From Owenia fusiformis (Eukaryota; Annelida; Polychaeta; Sabellida; Oweniidae), in NCBI GenBank assembly GCA_903813345.2, contig CAIIXF020000012.1, forward strand, positions 372,001 to 436,000: DNA of 64,000 bases. The letters run 5' to 3'. The notes under the pieces were generated by a model. It saw only the letters and a list, made by a program, of their open reading frames with translations. It was not told where the DNA came from and did no database searches. The position numbers and the translations under genes were made by a program. How positions within the stretch are numbered: the stretch's first letter is position 1; each line of letters begins with the position of its first letter. Of this stretch, positions 44,226 through 54,849 are shown in pieces.

Positions 44226-44530
44226 TTACAATGAATTACGACGGTTAAGATCTCCGATCCCATCTTTATGTATAATATAGCCAAACATGAGACTGCAATA
44301 TAAACTCATTTACCGAATTACGACGGTAAGATCTCTCATCTTTATGTACAATATAGCCAAACATGAGACTGCAATATATACTCATTTACTGAATTACGAC
44401 GGATGAAGATCTCCCGTCTTTATGTATAATATACATGTAGCCAAACATGAGACTGCAGTATATACTCATTTATTACGACGGTTAAGATCTCCCGTCTTTA
44501 TGTATAATATACACGTAGCCATACATATGA
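44226..44530. repeat. Tandem repeat, unit about 80 bp, 4 copies
   Basis: Units share TTTATGTAYAATATAGCCAA, ACATGAGACTGCARTATA, CTCATTTA and TTACGACGGTTAAGATCTC. Later copies gain TACATGTAG before CCAAACATG. Confidence 0.75.
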
Positions 44531-44712
44531 CTGGAGTTGCGATGTGTACATCATTTTCGAGCATCTCTGCACTCCTTTTTTCTATTGATAAAATAGTGAA
44601 CATTATCACCCATTAGCCTATATCATTGATAACCGACGTAACACGGTTTTTCTTGTTTATGGGCGTCCATCATCTTTTTCCCAATGAGTGTTCTATGTGC
44701 AAGGCCGACCAG

Positions 44713-44879
44713 TTAACGTCTAATACCGTTCTGCATGCTTGACTGCGCTCCCCAAGACCTGTTGCCAGAATCCTTCTTGATGGGGCTAGCTGGGAGAGAC
44801 TGCGCCGCAGAGCTGACAGATTTGATTTCCTCCGTCTTCGTAATTGAACCATGCGACCTTTGCCTCGGAAGAGTAGGGG
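44713..44879 (-). CDS. Possible terminal exon, Ser/Lys-rich tail
   Basis: The acceptor TTTTCACTTTCAG|CCCCTACTC opens a 55-codon reading (PTLPRQRSHGSITKTEEIKS, then ASPIKKDSGNRSWGAQSS) ending in TAA. Base composition is clearly richer in G and C than the neighbourhood, and the frame is the only long one after the acceptor. A consensus donor CGAG|GTAAGT at 45025 on the same strand has compatible phase, but the exon before it has at most 43 open bases, so the upstream gene structure is uncertain. No homology recognised. Confidence 0.35.
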
Positions 44880-44980
44880 CTGAAAGTGAAAATAATATAC
44901 AATAACACGATGAAGTAGGGGCTGAAAGTGAAAATAATATACAATAACACGATGAAGTAGGGGCTGAAAGTGAAAATATA
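44880..44980 (-). repeat. 42-bp tandem triplication of a splice acceptor
   Basis: Unit CCCCTACTTCATCGTGTTAT plus TGTATATTATTTTCACTTTCAG. Acceptor|exon junctions fall at 44963, 44921 and 44879. The unit is 14 codons with no stop, so use of an upstream acceptor would add 14 or 28 residues in frame. Confidence 0.8.
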
Positions 44981-45025
44981 TAATAAAAGTGATGGTGTCG
45001 AACATTGAGCATGATATAACTTACC

Positions 45026-46837
45026 TCGAATGATCAATTGCACTTCTAATGAAAGAGTCGTGTTTGATTAATGATTGGCGATATACATAAAGATATAAAA
45101 ATAGTAAATATAAAATTTCAATACAAACTAGAAAATGGCAACTCCACGGAGTAGCAAATCCCAACGAACACTATATAAATCATCAATCTGTACAGTCACA
45201 ATGTAATATTTACCATCTACTCTTTCCTTCAATAAATATTTTAGATCATTGTAGAATAATGTAACCATACTTTCAAGATAACTCTAAGTAATGGCGAATT
45301 TCTGCTCTTGTCAGCCATTTTGAATTTTCAGAGGTAAAACAATGCCATAATTGTGATCTACTCTGAAATCCCTTCAATTTGAGTATAATATAGCCATACT
45401 TTTAAGAGATCAGAAAATAATTGCGAAATCCCGCATCGTTTTGATATTTTTGAAAAACGCTACAATATTTGCAATCTACACTAAATTGCCTTTCATTTGA
45501 GTACAATAAAGCTATACTTCAAAAACATCTCAAAATTAATGCAAATTCCTGTTTTCCAAACCCCCGATTTACGGCCCCTAGGGGTCAGGGTGAAAAACCC
45601 GGGATATATGTGAAATAGATCGATGTTGTTAATATACTACCAACATTTCAAATAATAATATTTATTATTTTGGTTTAAAATGAAAAACATAAGATTTTTG
45701 CGAGAAGTTCCCGCCATTTTTAAACTGGCGGCCATCTTTTTTTGTTTGCATGACGTTATAAAACCCATATAAATTGTAAACAGAAATTCGCGAAGATGGG
45801 ATTATTTCTCTGAATGACGTAAAAGAACATCCGTAATTCGAGGTTTAGACTTTAACCGGACGCCCGTGGAATTGCACCATATTGCCTTATAAACAGAAAT
45901 TTTGATTCATTTCCAGAAGGTCGGAAAACATATCGAGATTCATTTAATAGAATTGGGCACGGTGTCTTTTACGAGTTTTACACGTGAAACTTATCGTCGT
46001 TCATTTGTTGATTGTCGAGAATAGTTGAATATTTGAAATGCAGTTGTAATTCCGTGCCAAGTTAAGATGGAAATAAGTCACCCTCCCTTTATAATGCCAT
46101 ATCACTAACGCTAATATTTAAAATGGGGGAGGGTGTGACTTACTCCACAAGGTCACTGTCACTGGTATCTCGAGAGTCTTAATCGAGCCGCAAATCGTAG
46201 CAAAATTCTTATGGAGAGAAGTTAAAAGCTTTTTTAAATCAAGAATTTTATATAAATGATGCAGGACTGTGTTACATGTTAAACGTCAAGTTAAGAACAT
46301 TCCAAATCTGAATTAATGATTAGCACACTGAGAAACAGCAAGTAGAGAATTGAGCATGTTGGAAACGTTTTAAAGCATTTCTCTCTCTGGTCGTTATTCT
46401 CTTGCTTCACTCTGATTGAAATACCGAATACAGTAGAACCTGGCAAGTGGAACGCAGCCTCTGAAGGGAGAACATCACTTTTCTGTTTTTCATAGCTTCA
46501 AGTAAAATGGACTTCTGCATATGGAGCTTTGGAGCACCTTCTAAGTGGAACCCTATTTGAGGTATCGAAGACGTTCCACTATAAAGGTATTACTGAATCT
46601 CAGTCCATTTCAGTTTACAATTTAGAGTGTTTCTTTTGTGTACAACGTGCAATTTCTCGGCAATTCACAATTTACTGTTTATCTTTAAGCATTAAAACAT
46701 ATCACAAACTCATTTTACTCCAATACAAGAGTGACGAACATGCCATTGCGGCGACATACTGATCTAGTAAAAGTGAATAACTACGACCAAAGCGAAACTT
46801 AGTTCAAAGCACTCGCATTGTTCCGTAACCACAAGGG
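45026..46837. other. No gene called; small repeats only
   Basis: It contains a 70-bp hairpin at about 46073-46142 (AAGTCACCCTCCC and near-complement) that may be a tiny MITE. A pogo/Tigger-like start CAGTAGAACCTGG next to TA lies at 46431. The open frame 46529-46762 overlaps the latter and is not supported as a gene. Confidence 0.35.
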
Positions 46838-47822
46838 CTGTACCACATTAAGCGTGAAGGTTAAACGCGCGGGGTAAGGTTGGACACGGGGGTGGTGAGA
46901 TTTGAGCAAACTGATATTTTCTTTGTTTCAGAAAGATATGGTCTAGTTTTTATATATGTTTATATGTAAATGTTTTAACAATATCATAGTCAGTGAACTT
47001 TACAGTGAATTTCATAGTTAAACCTTCACAAACTGCAAATATAGTATACGGTATAATGTGCAGGTCGATAAACTATGAAACCCTCTGTCAAGTTCACTGT
47101 CTAGGATGTTATTATCACTGGTCTGCACCAAGGAAAGTAACGGCCGTAATCTTCGCAACTAAGATGGCGGACGGTAAGTGTAGATTTCGATAGTTTTGTT
47201 TTCATTGAATTAAACCACTTTATAGTTGAGGTTATGCTTTGATATTTGAACCATATCAGGCTTATATGACATGGAAACTCTATAGTACGATCATATGTTC
47301 ATATGCCGTGCGTAGGCACCACAGTTCAACGATATCTTCCACACCTTAAGGGAAGGTGGCTGGGATTTTGGTTTAACAGATGATGAGAGTCCGGTTAAAG
47401 ATAACTGATATGCGGTGATGCGGTTATGTTATGAGAGTTTATATTGGAGATCTATGATGTCCAGTTACCGCGTATTGAAAACTAACATGACCGTTACCGT
47501 ATCATAAATTCAGTTACCTTCCCTTAAGCGGTGGGAGATATCGTTGAACTGTGGCACCCACGCACGATATATGAACAAATTATCATACTCCATAGTTCCC
47601 ATCTCATATAATCCTGACTTGGTGCTAATTCCAAAGCATAACGTTACTATAAAGTAGTTTAATTCAATGAAAATGAAAATATCGAAATCGACAATTACCG
47701 CCCGCTTATCTAGAAACTAGACCAGATCTTTCTGTAACGATGAAAACATCAGATTGCTCATCACCCTCGTGTTGTACCTTACCCAGCGCGTTTAACTGTC
47801 ACGCTTAATTTGGTACACACAC
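46838..47822. mobile_element. Foldback element with nested MITE
   Basis: The outer arms match in inverted orientation: GTACCACATTAAGCGTGAAG with TTAAACGCGC near 46840-46870 against 47786-47815, TGGTCTAGTTT near 46940 against 47715, and TGTCCAACGATATC-type sequence near 47325 against 47540. The left arm is interrupted by extra sequence of about 200 bp, within which sits the short element 46991-47099. No coding region. Confidence 0.65.
46991..47099. mobile_element. 109-bp MITE
   Basis: CAGTGAACTTTACAGTGAAT and TTCATAG at the left, and the near-complement CTATGAAACC and CTGTCAAGTTCACTG at the right. It lies in the extra part of the left arm of the foldback. I could not define a target duplication. 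Confidence 0.55.
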
Positions 47823-48330
47823 TGTGATAACGCAAAACAAATCTTTGACACTCCCGTTCTCTTCAATAGCAAATGCTAAATGCTAGAATTGGAAGCTGCT
47901 GAGTATCACGATCACGTTTTTACTTTTTTTTATCTGATGAGGTCTAATACTCTTCAGAATTTGTGAATGATCAGTTAGTTGATGAAGACTACCAATCTGC
48001 TATATTTGACCAGAGACTTCTTATCTTTTATAAAGGTACCAGAAACATTCATGATCTAAATATTGGTTCAGAGACGGTGAATTACTGGTATTAAGTATGT
48101 GTTGTGGGGAAGCGTTTGTTGAAAAGGCGTCACTTACTATTAGTGCGTTTATGGAAAATGCGTTAGTATGCGTGTGGGAAATGCGTGAATGCTTCATTAG
48201 TACATTGCATAACTAAATATGTGTCAGTGACGACTGAAGTCATGATAATGAGACATGATGATAATCGACAATGTTATGATGAATCTTATTCATCATTTTA
48301 ATTTCCTCAACCTACCATGGAAACTATTTT
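47823..48330. other. No gene seen
   Basis: AT-rich spacer without open frames, tandem repeats or inverted pairs that I can support. Confidence 0.3.
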
Positions 48331-48334
48331 CCTC

Positions 48335-48805
48335 TCCATTTGGCGCGTATGTCACTCTCCCTGCAGCTTCCGAAATAGTTCGTTAACCAATCATTTGACG
48401 CATACATCACTCTCCTTGTAGATTCCGAAATAGTTCGTTAAACAATCATTTGACGCATACATCACTCTCCTTGCAGCTTCCGAAATAGTTCGTTAACCAA
48501 TCATTTGGCGCGTATATCTCTCTCCTTGCAGCTTCCAAATAGTTCGTTAACCAATCATTTGACGCATACATCACTCTCCTTGCAGCTTCCGAAATAGTTC
48601 GTTAACCAATCATTTGGCGCATATATCACTCTCCTTGCAGCTTCCAAATCGTTAACCAATCATTTGACGCATACATCACTCTCCTTGCAGCTTCCGAAAT
48701 AGTTCGTCATCATTCTTCTTGTAGCTTCAAAATAGTTCGTTAACCAAACATTTGGCGCGTATATCATTCTTCTTGTAGCTTCAAAATAGTTCATTAACCA
48801 ATTGA
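48335..48805. repeat. 55-bp minisatellite
   Basis: Unit CATTTGACGCATACATCACT plus CTCCTTGCAGCTTCCGAAAT and AGTTCGTTAACCAAT, about 8 copies with TTTGGCGCGTATATC variants and a few shortened units. Confidence 0.85.
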
Positions 48806-50429
48806 TTAGAGGCTTGAGTGTGTCGTTGTTCAACGAGTTAAATGCGCTGTTTGAGAATGTCTCGTACTATTGTCCTCCTCCGTTACGATCGACACTCCGT
48901 TACGATCGAGGTCACCGATCGCTCAATGCCATTCTGTAATTGTTCGGTTTTGATGCGGCTACCTTGATGAGTTCATGCCATCAAATGTTATAAATGATTC
49001 AAAGTGCAAAAATGAGTGAAAAATTTATAAATTCTCCCAAATAATAAAAATGGTAACCATTCTTATAGAAAACTGATACATTATTGTAAAAATCTTTAGT
49101 TTTCCTGGAATAAAGTATGTACTTTTGTGATTTTTAGAAAATAGACATGACAAGGAATGACATGAGCCAAAAATATTCTAAAATTGAAACAATTTTTTGT
49201 TTAGCCTGCTCGCTATATCTGATTCTCTCTTTAAGACGAAAGTGACAAGTCACATTTCCATTGACCCACTAATTCGAACATGACTGTAAAATGTTTTAAC
49301 ATTAAAAAAGTAAGTCTGTTATGATGGTTTTCGCAACATACTGCGTACAACATCATACAATAACATTCGACAACACCATCATACAATAGCATCATACAAT
49401 AACATCATACAATAACATTTTCACAAATGTACATTTGTTTTATTATTTCGTTGAATTCCTAGACTCTACATATATAATTTAACTTTTCAATTGTATTTCA
49501 AGCACATTTTGAATTTGATGAACTTTGAGCTCAACTACGTACATTACTCAATCTTGAGAGTAATTTACCCCAAAAATGTTTGTCTTCAAAATTGATTATA
49601 AAATGTGATGCTCTAATAATCTATACTGCCGAAACTTTCCATATTTAATTCTAAAAATCATTTTGAAACTGCTTATATCACAGTAACACATGTAAAATAT
49701 TGCATGAATCTGTGTATCACAGTTCAGATGTCTTGCTTTAACTGTTCGTTTCTCACACTGCTCGTGACCGATTCACTTTTTACTGTAAGTTCAAAACATT
49801 TTCATATTTTTATGTTTTGGCTGCTTTTTGCTGTACATTTAGCATCACATTTAGCTCTTACCCATGTATACACTTCTGTTCGTTTTTCTAGCCTGTCATA
49901 TTACAGGTCTGATCGTATTTCTACACTGGTATGTTTCCCTAAGTTGTTATATGAACCGTTAAGTTGAATATTTGCACAATAAGGCACTTTCAGTACATTT
50001 TATAAATAACTATACATATAGACTTAAACAATATTGAACTGTTTAATGACATATTAATTCATATGCACATCATGTTCACATATGCACATCATGTACACAT
50101 ATGCACATCTTGTACACATATCACAATAATTATTGCATTGTTATACAAACATATAAAATAATATTAATGAACTGTTACGGCACGTTTGTTTTTGGTATCA
50201 TTATTTCAGCTCTTCGATAACTCTATATATATTTCATCTTCCTACTTTACATACACGTATTATATATAAATAACTACATATATCGTTCGCTATATATACA
50301 CGTATGCTGCTTTGTTATTCGGTTGCTATGGTCACCGTTGCTGTCACTCAGTTGTAGACTGTAAAGAATATTCAGTAGTGTTTAATATCCAGTAAAGCAT
50401 TCCTTTAAAGTCAATAAGCAATGTATATA
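48806..50429. other. AT-rich region, no gene called
   Basis: Minor repeats only: an ATCATACAATAACATC short tandem at about 49346-49420 and a CACATATGCACATCATGTA tandem at about 50063-50120. The open frame 49704-49967 is hydrophobic but has no start context, domain or splice support. Confidence 0.35.
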
Positions 50430-50504
50430 CAGGGTGTCCGTAAAGTCTCTATATTTACAATACAAAGTCTATGTAAAGTGGAAAGAGACTTTATGGACAC
50501 TCTG
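50430..50504. mobile_element. 75-bp mariner-end MITE
   Basis: CAGGGTGTCCGTAAAGTCTC at the left and the near-complement of CAGAGTGTCCATAAAGTCTC at the right, with TA on both sides (50428-50429 and 50505-50506). Only about 30 bp lie between the two ends. The ends belong to the same style (CAGGGTGT.C) as the mariner foldbacks at 27968 and 40988. Confidence 0.8.
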
Positions 50505-50506
50505 TA

Positions 50507-51327
50507 TTTCTGATTCTAAACAAAAATAATTCACGAAACATCCAATCAATGATTGGTTTTCTAAATTGCTAATCAAACCTCAAAGGATACTTTAGATTAC
50601 AGTTTATGTTACTATGGCAACGTTATTCATAAATATAAGCAAACTTTAATTATGTTTTAAGTCAGAGAAAATTATCTTAATATTTGAAACATGCCTTTGT
50701 TTAATCAATAACACTCGTGTTAAAAGCGTTCATAAGTAAAACATGGTTTGTGCATGATAACTATAGCAACGACTCAGTGTGTTGTCATCACAACAAGTGT
50801 TTTTTTCATAGCAACCAATGAGTTGACAAGAGAACAAGAAGCGTTTATTGCAGCCCACATATTTATAAGTACACATTTAGTGATGCGCTCTCAAATCACA
50901 TGCCAAAAATTTCCCCAAGCTTTGCATAGATCCTGCCACAAGTGTATTCAATTTGTGGCCATGTTTTCACAGGTAATTACTTGCTAATACGAAATGACTC
51001 ATTTAATCTTATCCTCCTCTTTCCAGTCCCAAGAAACGAAAACATGACCACGATTTGAATATTCCGAGGCAGTTTATGTCAACGTATGTTTGTGATATGG
51101 GGATGCCCAAATGGCGTGAACTGCAGTTATCGTTATGGGTGTGTTCTAACAGCAGTGGGGCCCGAATACAGCAGGCCAGGGTCTCAATGATTGAATAGAC
51201 AGAGTAACTAATTCGGGATGATATTTCTACGCATCAGTAATTAAAACCTAGGTCCTGTTGGGAACTCGACCCGTGGGGCACTAATGTTTCGTTTGAGACC
51301 GTGGCCCGCTATAGTAGACAGGCCTAG
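50507..51327. other. Region downstream of the TRIM gene
   Basis: This should hold the TRIM 3' UTR (minus strand). I could not fix its poly(A) site. The open frame 50748-50987 has no support. Confidence 0.35.
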
Positions 51328-53013
51328 CTATCTAGGGCTGTTGGGTTGTGGAGGGGTGCCTTCTGGACTATAAAAGTTCTCGTCCACACTACTCGTGTAT
51401 GTTAGTTCAAAGCTGCCATTACTGTTAAGGGGTCGTCTCCTGCCAGGCATAAATGTTGACTGAACGGGTGCAGTTGATGACGTATTAGTGATCTCGGATG
51501 ACGGAATTGTCCCGCCATCCATCGTTTTGCTTCTTTCTATACGCTCGCGGCGACGTCTACGGCGATTAGGGGTAGGGGAGTTACCCGTCTCACCTTCTTG
51601 ATCACCCGCCGTGTTTTCCGTTGACTTCCTCGTGCTCTGGAGGCTCCGACTCCTCGTATTGACTGCCTTGTCCTCCATATTGGGGCAATTGGTGTTCATG
51701 CCTTTCTCCATGCATGGGTAGAATGGCTTGTCAAGGGCCTTGATGCGGGGCATTATAGCGGTGAGATGGGTTTGTGTTTCAACTTCAGCTAGACTTACGT
51801 CACTCTTGTCGCTTTCGTAGCTTTCCTCATCAGAAAACGATTCATCTAGGTCCTCTTTGCATGTCTGGGTGGCCGTCTCAGATATAAGATCAGACTCACT
51901 CAGTCTCTCTGTGGACGTTATTCTCTTGGCCCTCAGTCGCGAGAGCATCGGTCTCTCTGGGTCCTGTACGTAGCCAAAGTCCAGCTTGCCTGGGAAGAAT
52001 GTCACCTTCTTACCTACCGACCCGGGTAGTGCTTCGATCTTCAATTCTTTCAGATGGCCTAGCTTCTCGGATACTTGCTTCTTAAGTAGAAGCAGTTCTA
52101 TATCTTTTCCTTTAAGGATCAATTCAGTCAAATTACATGTACTTTTCAGTCCCTCTAGATTTGTTGCCATTTCACCTTTGCGTTTTATAAACTCCATGGT
52201 ATCTCGTCCATATATGGTATGCAACTCTTCTATCAAATACTTCTCTCTGTTGCGTATATCCGAAATGAACTCGAGAGCAGTATCATGGATCAACTTTTCG
52301 GCGTTTTGTACGTGCTCTTCGCATTCAGTAAGAGATTCTAACTGTTCCTCAAATTTATTGATCTTTCCAGTACATGTACGAAGGAGGTTCTCGATGTTAT
52401 CTTTATATTTAATGACGGACTCTTGAAAATTCGAAATATCGTGGTCCTTGTGCTCGTTGAATGTACAGAGAACACAGATGCACGTCTCGCAGGGTTCACA
52501 GTAGAATCTGACCACCTCATCTTGATGCTCCTTACATTCAATGTCTTTCTCTATCTCGACATCGAATATGCTATGATCCTTCGTCACTTTAGTGGTCTTG
52601 TGAAGCTCAAGGCAAGACTTACAAAGCAACTTGGCGCAATCCAGACATTTTGAGGCAGCTTCCCGGTGTTTCCGGTTTACCATCTTACAGATGTCGCAAA
52701 AGGGGAACTTAGAGGGTCGTTGACGCTGGACAACTTCACCAAGGCTGGAGACGAGAAAATTATCGGGGAGTTTCTTGACTCCGCCGATAGGTAGCGTTGT
52801 GCGTTTTCTACACAACGGGCAGGTGAACTCCCTGTAGTCGGAATACTTCTTGTAGGAGCCTTCCGACTCTGCATGATTCTGGATACACACCTCACAGAAA
52901 GTATGGAGACAATTCAAACTTTTGGGATTCTTATAGCCTTCAAGACAGATTTTACAAACGAGAAACTCATCATGAATCTCCTGGGCTAGTTTTCCACCCG
53001 CCGTTGTCGTCAT
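51328..53013 (-). CDS. TRIM-type E3 ubiquitin ligase (RING, two B-boxes, coiled coil)
   Basis: A single-exon, 561-residue protein. RING C3HC4: C20, C23, C35, H37, C40, C43, C65, C68. B-box 1 at about 106-147 (C106, C109, C123, C126, C131, C134). B-box 2 at about 160-191 (C160, H163, C172, C175, C180, C183, H188, H191). A predicted coiled coil runs to about residue 330. After that come GKLDFGYVQDPERPMLS, then a long, probably disordered Ser/Thr/Glu tail with an Arg cluster near 495. There is no NHL, SPRY or filamin domain, unlike most invertebrate TRIMs with this head. An acceptor (TGTATTTTCAG) ends at 53052 on the minus strand, so a 5' UTR intron is likely. TRIMs ubiquitinate targets, often in innate signalling; the target here is unknown. 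Confidence 0.9.
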   Translation of the reverse strand: MTTTAGGKLAQEIHDEFLVCKICLEGYKNPKSLNCLHTFCEVCIQNHAESEGSYKKYSDYREFTCPLCRKRTTLPIGGVKKLPDNFLVSSLGEVVQRQRPSKFPFCDICKMVNRKHREAASKCLDCAKLLCKSCLELHKTTKVTKDHSIFDVEIEKDIECKEHQDEVVRFYCEPCETCICVLCTFNEHKDHDISNFQESVIKYKDNIENLLRTCTGKINKFEEQLESLTECEEHVQNAEKLIHDTALEFISDIRNREKYLIEELHTIYGRDTMEFIKRKGEMATNLEGLKSTCNLTELILKGKDIELLLLKKQVSEKLGHLKELKIEALPGSVGKKVTFFPGKLDFGYVQDPERPMLSRLRAKRITSTERLSESDLISETATQTCKEDLDESFSDEESYESDKSDVSLAEVETQTHLTAIMPRIKALDKPFYPCMEKGMNTNCPNMEDKAVNTRSRSLQSTRKSTENTAGDQEGETGNSPTPNRRRRRRERIERSKTMDGGTIPSSEITNTSSTAPVQSTFMPGRRRPLNSNGSFELTYTSSVDENFYSPEGTPPQPNSPR

Positions 53014-53051
53014 GGTAACCAGGTGTTCGTATCACGGGGCAACGGAAAAAT

Positions 53052-53060
53052 CTGAAAATA
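53052..53060 (-). promoter_or_regulatory. Splice acceptor in the TRIM 5' UTR
   Basis: On the minus strand AAAAATGTATTTTCAG precedes ATTTTTCCGTTGCCC, 38 nt before the ATG. An uninterrupted coding exon with an intron in the 5' UTR is common among invertebrate TRIM genes. Inferred from sequence only. Confidence 0.45.
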
Positions 53061-53915
53061 CATTTTTTAATGATTAAACCCCAGGAATGTAAAGAACATT
53101 TGTACCAATGCTGCCAGAGAAGATAACATTATTTTCCAAGTCATAATACGATGCTAAATTCGGAAAAACAGCTATAAATAGTCGACATAATCTTCAAACG
53201 GACCCACGAGAGTTTTCTTTACTTTTCTTGGGTTTCTCAAACCACTCAAAATCACTTCAATTAACGATAAGAACTAATTGCCAGTTTTGCCATTTGCAAT
53301 GAGGTCATAACCAATTGAATCTCATTTTAAATTATCAATTTATAGTCTATGAAATCATGATCAGTGCTAAGTATTTAAGTCGTTAAATGCTTCGAAAACC
53401 TGAGTAGTAATATACTTTTTTGACGTCGAAAAACAGTGAATTAACGTTGATCTCTAGGACTTTCTCTCAAATCTAGTAGATGTACAGTTCCCTCCAAAAG
53501 ATTGGTAATTCCAAGTCTCATTGAAGCATGTGTTAAATCCAGTTTATATCTCATCAAAGTCATACATTTCAGACCTATCGACTTGGATTACTCATTTTAG
53601 TAATAACTTGGTGATGAATCAGTCGAAGATAGAACATGTACACTTTCCATCAAAATTTAAGCAACACTAGCTCGACGAAAGGATCATGAGTAAAATAATA
53701 TTTGATTTATGTATGTGGAGATTTTCATAAATCCTTGTGGAGTCACGATTGGCAATCTTGTTGAGGGGAGTGTACATGCAAGTTCCTACTATTACAGTTG
53801 ATGATCTTGGAATTAATTGATTTATTTATAGTGTTACTTTTATTTAAAGGCGAGTTAGGATTACAGGGAAACTAATGAGGTTACTTGTTGTTGCACAAAT
53901 CATGGTCCAAGTTAC
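53061..53915. other. Probable TRIM 5' intron and flank
   Basis: AT-rich; no exon or promoter could be fixed. Confidence 0.3.
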
Positions 53916-54055
53916 TCAAGTTAATGTCATAATTGCTCAAGTTAATGTCAAAATTACACAAGTTAATATCAAAATTGCACAAGTTAATGTCAAAATTGCA
54001 TAAGTTAATGTCAAAATTACACAAGTTAATATCAAAATTACACATAATTGCACAT
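53916..54055. repeat. 21-bp minisatellite
   Basis: Unit CAAGTTAATGTCAAAATTGCA, about 6 copies. Because the unit is a multiple of three, it reads as LCNFDIN repeats on the minus strand and as KLMSKLH repeats on the plus strand; neither is supported as coding. Confidence 0.85.
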
Positions 54056-54377
54056 GTTATAGCCCATATCATACAAGGAGCAAGACACCATGAACCCGAA
54101 TATGTACCATCCACCAGTCTGGCGTTTCGGGAGTTTATTTTCAACATTCGTTTTGTGTTGAAAATGGTAGATGACCCATTTTTAATTCCCAAGATGACTG
54201 TGACGAAGTTTGGAACAATGTAATGTCTTATTTATAATGCCATAGCTTATATTGCAGTTTTAATGTCTGAATCTGTCAGGTTCAAAGACATATTTCAGTT
54301 GAAGAATATCTCATCAGTTGAATCACGATTGTTGAAGAAATACAACGTTACCATGGCAACCTAATTGATTAATACAG

Positions 54378-54466
54378 GTAACCTTTACCTGGGGGAACTC
54401 CTCCACAAAGTTCTCTATCACCTCAAACTTCCTAAGAATTCTAACATTCTGACATCCTCTGTTGAG
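54378..54466 (+). CDS. Candidate internal exon
   Basis: The acceptor ATTGATTAATACAG and the strong donor GTTGAG|GTAAGG enclose 89 nt, open in the frame NLYLGELLHKVLYHLKLPKN, then SNILTSSVE. It ends in phase 0 and joins in frame to the next candidate at 54662. The same DNA also reads as an open exon on the minus strand (54389-54458, CQNVRILRKFEVIENFVEEF) with its own AG and GT borders, so strand choice rests on the stronger donor and on the second exon. No family recognised. Confidence 0.4.
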
Positions 54467-54661
54467 GTAAGGCTTTTAAAAACACCCGCCGTATTAACAT
54501 GTTAATCATAAGATAGAATAACATCTTGAAAACCCTATAAACCGTAAAAAAATGAACAAAAGTTTTTTTTACAAAACCGAGACAAAAGAGGTTTTCTTAT
54601 TTAAGTTTACTAATAAATGGTTTCTGATTTGGATTTTTGTTTCTGATTTTGTGTTGTCAAG

Positions 54662-54754
54662 ACAGTGATCGACAATCTAGCTAGCAAAGTGAATCCCCGT
54701 TCTTTGTCTGGTAATGCGACAATAGTTCTTGACAACACCCTCCACATTTATGAG
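54662..54754 (+). CDS. Candidate internal exon
   Basis: The acceptor TTTGTGTTGTCAAG and donor TATGAG|GTTAGC enclose 93 nt (31 codons, phase 0 to 0) reading TVIDNLASKVNPRSLSGNAT, then IVLDNTLHIYE. This follows on from the candidate at 54378-54466. The reading stays open for another 30 codons beyond the weak donor, to 54847. No family recognised, and no further exon found up to the minisatellite at 56346. Confidence 0.4.
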
Positions 54755-54849
54755 GTTAGCGACACAATTACACGTTTACTAACGCAGTGTGTGGATGTGG
54801 TTTTGACCTGGAATCATCCCCGAATCCACCTATTTTTGGTCTTGTAATG

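Noticed and set aside
51986-52653. Plus-strand open frames opposite the TRIM gene
   Set aside because: They are antisense shadows of the coiled-coil and B-box coding sequence.
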